DNA from: Ruminiclostridium sp.
Lineage (GTDB): Bacteria; Bacillota_A; Clostridia; Oscillospirales; Oscillospiraceae
Assembly (NCBI GenBank): GCA_017521345.1
Contig: JAFXCU010000042.1
Coordinates: 1 to 8,227, forward strand
Reading direction: 5' to 3'
DNA: 8,227 bases
Shown here one piece after another: positions 5,679 through 8,227 of the stretch (position 1 is its first letter; each line of letters starts with the position of its first letter). A program made the position numbers and the translations under genes. A model generated the notes under the pieces. That model was given only the letters and a program-made list of their open reading frames with translations, was not told where the DNA came from and searched no databases.

Positions 5679-6848
5679 TCAAAAGCTGTCTTTCAAAATT
5701 TGAAGGATCTCATTTCGGGTGAGGGTGTGATAGCCCCCCTGCTTACGAACACAGCTGGAGGCGATCTCACCCAGGAGGCTGTCATCGGGGATCCCCAGCT
5801 CCCGGAGGGTGGAACACATACCGCTGGCTTTGATATAATCGGCCAGGGCGTCGATCCCCGCCAGAGCCACCTCCTCGTCACTCTTCCCTGCCGGGTCCAC
5901 CCCCCACACGTTGACGGCGAACCGCTTGAACCGGGGGATGGCGTAAAGGTAAACCGTCCGGTAGTAAGCGGGAGAAATGGCCGCCAGACCCATACCGTGG
6001 GTAATGTTGTAGTAGGCAGCCAGCTGGTGCTGGATCTCATGGACCTCCCAGTCCTCGGTCTTGGAGGGGTTCAGCAGGCCGCTGAGGGCCAGAGAGGAGG
6101 CCCACATGAGGTTGCTGCGGGCGTTGTAGTCCTCCGAGTTTTCCAGAGCTGCAGCGGTGTTGCGGATGAGACTCTTCATCAAGGCCTCGGAAAAATCGTC
6201 GGAAATGTTGTCCGCATCGGTGGGACTGAAATAGGCCTCCATGATGTGGGAGAAGGTATCGAAGATACCGGACACCATATGGTACCGGGGTACGCTGTAG
6301 GTAAACTCCGGGTTCAGGATGGCAAAGTCCGGGAGAAAGGCGGACTCCGAACAGGAGGCCTTCACCTTGGTCTCCTCATGGGTGATGACGGCATCCCCGT
6401 CCAGCTCTGAGCCGGTACCTGCCATGGTGACAATGGCACCTACGGGCAGTGGCTGGGTCTCCGGGTCCTGCTTTTCCAGCCAGTACTTGGTCCAGAGGTC
6501 CCCCTCCTCCACGGCAAAGATGGAGACCGCCTTGGCACAGTCAATGACCGAGCCGCCCCCCACCGCCAGGATCAGGTCGGCGTTGGATGCCCGGGCCAAC
6601 CGGGCCCCCTCCAGGACTTTGGCATAGGTGGGGTTGGCCATGATGCCGGAAAACTCGGTGACAGACTTGCCGCAGGCCTTCAGGACTTCCATCACCTGGT
6701 CGTAAACCCCGTTGGCTTTGACGGAACCACCGCCGTAAGCCAGCAGAACGTTGGGGCCGTACTGGTCCAGCATCCCGGGCAGGTGCTCCATGACCGTCCG
6801 GCCGAAAAACACCTTTGTGGGGTTGTGATAGGCAAAATCCCGATCCAA
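5679..6848 (-). CDS. Iron-containing alcohol dehydrogenase (BDH/YqhD-like, group III)
   Basis: 389 residues, full length for the family; a cytoplasmic NAD(P)H-dependent aldehyde reductase or alcohol dehydrogenase. It has an N-terminal nucleotide-binding region with YGGGSVKANGVYDQV (38-52) and VGGGSVIDCAK (96-106), then the TMAGTGSE motif (141-148) and a C-terminal helical metal domain. Metal ligands by spacing: Asp197 and His201 in FDTFSH, His270 in EVHEIQH and His284 in ITHGMG, the same intervals as in E. coli YqhD and FucO. The order of motifs resembles clostridial butanol dehydrogenases; the true substrate cannot be told. The start is TTG (6848-6846), chosen because AGGAGGT ends 6 bases before it and no in-frame ATG lies nearby. 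It follows the Crp/Fnr gene by 16 bases on the same strand, so the two are probably co-transcribed. Confidence 0.94.
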   Translation of the reverse strand: MDRDFAYHNPTKVFFGRTVMEHLPGMLDQYGPNVLLAYGGGSVKANGVYDQVMEVLKACGKSVTEFSGIMANPTYAKVLEGARLARASNADLILAVGGGSVIDCAKAVSIFAVEEGDLWTKYWLEKQDPETQPLPVGAIVTMAGTGSELDGDAVITHEETKVKASCSESAFLPDFAILNPEFTYSVPRYHMVSGIFDTFSHIMEAYFSPTDADNISDDFSEALMKSLIRNTAAALENSEDYNARSNLMWASSLALSGLLNPSKTEDWEVHEIQHQLAAYYNITHGMGLAAISPAYYRTVYLYAIPRFKRFAVNVWGVDPAGKSDEEVALAGIDALADYIKASGMCSTLRELGIPDDSLLGEIASSCVRKQGGYHTLTRNEILQILKDSF

Positions 6849-6854
6849 AAGGGC

Positions 6855-6861
6855 ACCTCCT
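6855..6861 (-). promoter_or_regulatory. Ribosome binding site that fixes a TTG start
   Basis: Minus-strand AGGAGGT, ending 6 bases before the TTG at 6848-6846, in the 16-base gap after the regulator stop. The next in-frame ATG is at residue 20, inside the conserved N-terminal domain, so TTG is the likely initiation codon. Confidence 0.85.
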
Positions 6862-6864
6862 ATA

Positions 6865-7515
6865 TTAGAATGTTAAATCTTCCAGCGCATCTTGATCCAG
6901 AACGGTGACCGTACCGCGGCCCAGGGAGACGATCCCACGGTCGGCAAACTGCTTGAGCATCCGGGTGACCACCTCGCGGGAGGAACCGATGTGCCGGGCG
7001 ATCTGCTCGTGGGTGGCGGAATAGACCGGACCCTTCTGGTACTTGCCCTCGTCCCGAAGATAGCAGGCCAGACGTTTTTCCAGGCTGAAAAAGACGATGC
7101 GCTGGAGGGTATTCAAAGCCCCGGCATACTGGTTGGAGGCCTGCTGGTATACCAGCCGCTCCACGTCCTTGTTCTCCCGCATGAGCTGGGACAGGATGCC
7201 CGCAGGCAGAACGACCACCTCGGAGTTCACCTCGGCAATGATGTGGCTCTCAGTCTCCACCGCCTGGAAGACGCAGGAGGCGGACAGCACACAGGTCTGT
7301 CCCGCCTTGGCCCGGAGAATGGTGATCTCCCGGCCCTCCTCCGACAGGGCAAAGAAAGAGAGGCGACCCGTCCGCACGAAAATGATGCCCACGCAGGCAT
7401 CCCCGTGGCGGTGGACCATCTGCCCCTTCTTATAGCTGATCTGCTGGATGGAACGGTCCAGCAGGTCCCGCTGCTCTGGGGTCAAAAAGGAATAAAAAGG
7501 AATATCCCGGTTCAT
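6865..7515 (-). CDS. Crp/Fnr-family transcriptional regulator
   Basis: 216 residues: a cyclic-nucleotide-binding-like beta-barrel (about 8-110, with GRLSFFALSEEGREITI and the G-rich turn near 72), a long dimerisation helix (about 110-137), and a C-terminal winged helix (about 140-210). The helix-turn-helix runs from about 168 to 190; its recognition helix SSREVVTRML holds Arg180, Glu181 and Arg185, the R-E-x-x-x-R pattern with which E. coli CRP reads GTGA. It lacks the N-terminal Cys cluster of FNR, so an FNR-type 4Fe-4S centre is unlikely, but has Cys75 and Cys81 (C-x5-C) in the barrel. The phosphate-binding Arg-Ser/Thr pair of CRP is not evident, so cAMP is doubtful. ATG 7515 is preferred over ATG 7530 because GGGAGG (7528-7523) serves it; the first ATG overlaps that site and has none. 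It leads the dehydrogenase operon and diverges from dfx. Confidence 0.92.
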   Translation of the reverse strand: MNRDIPFYSFLTPEQRDLLDRSIQQISYKKGQMVHRHGDACVGIIFVRTGRLSFFALSEEGREITILRAKAGQTCVLSASCVFQAVETESHIIAEVNSEVVVLPAGILSQLMRENKDVERLVYQQASNQYAGALNTLQRIVFFSLEKRLACYLRDEGKYQKGPVYSATHEQIARHIGSSREVVTRMLKQFADRGIVSLGRGTVTVLDQDALEDLTF

Positions 7516-7556
7516 AACGGCGCCTCCCATAATATTTTTTAGAATTATTTTAGTTT

Positions 7557-7571
7557 CGTGACTAAATCACG
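7557..7571. promoter_or_regulatory. Palindromic operator upstream of dfx
   Basis: CGTGA-CTAAA-TCACG, a perfect dyad with 5-base arms and a 5-base spacer, centred on 7564. It lies 30 bases upstream of the first base of the predicted dfx -10. The half-site GTGA is the one expected for a Crp-like recognition helix, and the gene for such a protein starts 42 bases away. A near-identical dyad is found at 8154-8166. Which protein binds is inferred; a Fur/PerR-type factor is the alternative. Confidence 0.72.
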
Positions 7572-7581
7572 GAGGATAAGC

Positions 7582-7606
7582 ATACCAAGATGGTATTATC
7601 ATACCA
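7582..7606. repeat. Interleaved inverted repeats ATACCA / TGGTAT in the crp-dfx gap
   Basis: Three half-sites in a row: ATACCA (7582-7587), TGGTAT (7591-7596) and ATACCA (7601-7606). They form two perfect dyads sharing the middle arm (spacers 3 and 4). The second dyad contains an extended -10 on each strand: TGG-TATTAT on plus and TGG-TATGAT on minus. Confidence 0.65.
7591..7599 (+). promoter_or_regulatory. Predicted extended -10 promoter of dfx
   Basis: TGG-TATTAT: TGn followed by a -10 hexamer matching 5/6 (7594-7599). No acceptable -35 hexamer is found at 16-18 bases. The predicted start is near 7606, giving a leader of about 70 bases. The GTGA dyad would then sit at about -42, which fits activator-dependent transcription. 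Confidence 0.65.
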
Positions 7607-7675
7607 TAAAGAACGAGCAAGTGAAATATGCAAATGATAAAAACAGTACGGGAAAAACCGAAAGGAGAAAACATT

Positions 7676-8044
7676 ATGAAGTTCTATAAGTGCAGCCATT
7701 GCGGCAACATCATTGCTTACGTCGATGCTAAGGGTCCCAAGGTCATCTGCTGCGGCGAAGAGATGAACGAACTGGTCCCCAAGACCGCTGATTCCGCTGT
7801 CGAGAAGCACGTCCCCGTGGTCGAAGTGGAAGGCAACCTGGTGAAGGTCACCGTCGGTTCCACCCTGCACCCCATGGCAGAAGAGCACTTCATCCAGTGG
7901 ATCGCTCTGGAGACCGAGCAGGGCAACCAGCGCAAGACCCTGAAGCCCGGCCAGGAGCCCACCGTCACCTTCGCTCTGACCCCCGGCGACAAGGTTGTTG
8001 CTGCTTACGAGTACTGTAACCTGCACGGCCTGTGGAAGGCATAA
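7676..8044 (+). CDS. dfx: Desulfoferrodoxin (2Fe superoxide reductase)
   Basis: 122 residues, cytoplasmic; reduces superoxide to hydrogen peroxide without making oxygen, the usual anaerobe alternative to superoxide dismutase. The N-terminal desulforedoxin-like domain holds centre I with Cys6, Cys9, Cys25 and Cys26 (KCSHC ... ICCG). The C-terminal neelaredoxin-like domain holds the catalytic iron site: Glu43-Lys44-His45 (EKHVP), His65 and His71 (HPMAEEHFIQW), and Cys114 and His117 (YCNLHGLW). All ligands and the active-site Lys are present, so it should be a full 2Fe enzyme. ATG 7676 is taken for the AAAGGAG site (7661-7667) and because Met1 directly precedes the conserved KFYKC. The frame is open further upstream (an ATG at 7628), but without a ribosome site. 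Single gene with its own terminator; rubredoxin, the usual electron donor, is not in the window. Confidence 0.97.
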   Translation: MKFYKCSHCGNIIAYVDAKGPKVICCGEEMNELVPKTADSAVEKHVPVVEVEGNLVKVTVGSTLHPMAEEHFIQWIALETEQGNQRKTLKPGQEPTVTFALTPGDKVVAAYEYCNLHGLWKA

Positions 8045-8067
8045 TTACAATAACCCATAACCATTCC

Positions 8068-8097
8068 GTCCCGCACCGCAAGGTGCGGGACTTTTTT
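8068..8097 (+). terminator. Rho-independent terminator of dfx
   Basis: 10-bp G/C-rich stem 8068-8077 / 8082-8091 with a GCAA tetraloop (GNRA type), followed by T6 (8092-8097). Strong and typical, 23 bases after the stop. Confidence 0.95.
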
Positions 8098-8153
8098 ACC
8101 TGTTTGAGCAAGTCCACAGGCTCTAAAAAGATTTTCAAAAAGATAGAAATTCG

Positions 8154-8209
8154 GTGATAAAATCACAGTGAATGGGTATCCTACAATGGTATGATGTGAT
8201 CACAAAGAA
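8154..8209 (+). promoter_or_regulatory. Promoter and operator region of a gene beyond the window
   Basis: GTGAT-AAA-ATCAC dyad (8154-8166, centred on 8160), then the extended -10 TGG-TATGAT (8187-8195; hexamer 8190-8195, 5/6) exactly 30 bases after the dyad centre. A second possible -10, TACAAT (8182-8187), overlaps it. A 10-base perfect palindrome TGTGATCACA (8195-8204) lies on the predicted start. AAGAAGGAA (8205-8213) resembles a ribosome site, so a start codon just past 8227 is likely. The stretch aligns without gaps to the dfx promoter (38 of 56 identical). Confidence 0.65.
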
Positions 8210-8227
8210 GGAACACACAAACCTTAC

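Noticed and set aside
5604..6410. 268-residue plus-strand open frame opposite the alcohol dehydrogenase
   Set aside because: Shadow of the well-supported dehydrogenase; it crosses the bidirectional terminator and has no domain.
7529..7534. Minus-strand TATTAT exactly 30 bases from the 7564 dyad centre, as a class II promoter for the crp/fnr gene
   Set aside because: A start from it would fall at about 7522, after the GGGAGG ribosome site, leaving a 7-base leader. The spacing is probably chance.

Overview
The window looks like chromosomal DNA from a GC-rich, strictly anaerobic Gram-positive bacterium (Firmicutes), most likely a gut Clostridium-cluster member of the Oscillospiraceae / Flavonifractor-like type. 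This is inferred from a superoxide reductase (desulfoferrodoxin), SepF, a ClpC-type unfoldase, strong AGGAGG ribosome sites, sigma-A-like promoters and high-GC codons (CTG, GCC, CTC). No mobile element, CRISPR array, rRNA or tRNA was seen. There is no gene-free stretch longer than 300 bases.

Layout. (1) 1-1734 (+): 3' part of a clpC-like AAA+ unfoldase gene, closed by a 20-bp-stem terminator that also serves the convergent gene. (2) 1785-2183 (-): a PaaI/hotdog thioesterase. (3) Back-to-back promoters at about 2218-2287 separate it from a compact (+) operon: a YtrA-type GntR repressor, an ABC ATPase and a six-helix permease. The three genes overlap (11 and 4 bases), and a palindromic operator lies on the predicted transcription start. 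(4) 4402-4995 (+): a two-gene operon of a 66-residue DUF6440-like protein and a small HExxH zincin. (5) 5228-5632 (+): sepF, standing alone with its own promoter region and a bidirectional terminator. (6) 5679-7515 (-): a Crp/Fnr-family regulator and an iron-dependent alcohol dehydrogenase, apparently one operon. (7) 7676-8044 (+): desulfoferrodoxin, divergent from the crp/fnr gene. (8) 8092-8227: upstream region of a gene that starts beyond the window.

The most interesting signal is at the right end. The dfx upstream region (7558-7613) and the region before the off-window gene (8154-8209) align without gaps at 38 of 56 positions. Each has a GTGA-N5-TCAC dyad exactly 30 bases upstream of an extended -10 element (TGG-TATTAT and TGG-TATGAT), with no good -35. 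That is class II activator geometry (centre about -42). The adjacent Crp/Fnr protein carries an R-E-x-x-x-R recognition helix like the one with which E. coli CRP reads GTGA. My inference is a small redox or oxygen-stress regulon: regulator plus dehydrogenase, superoxide reductase and the next gene. A Fur/PerR-type regulator is the main alternative because the dyads have odd-numbered centres.

The other regulatory unit, the YtrA-type operon, looks autoregulated: the promoter is followed at once by three GTTAGTTA half-sites. Everything else is ordinary core or household content.
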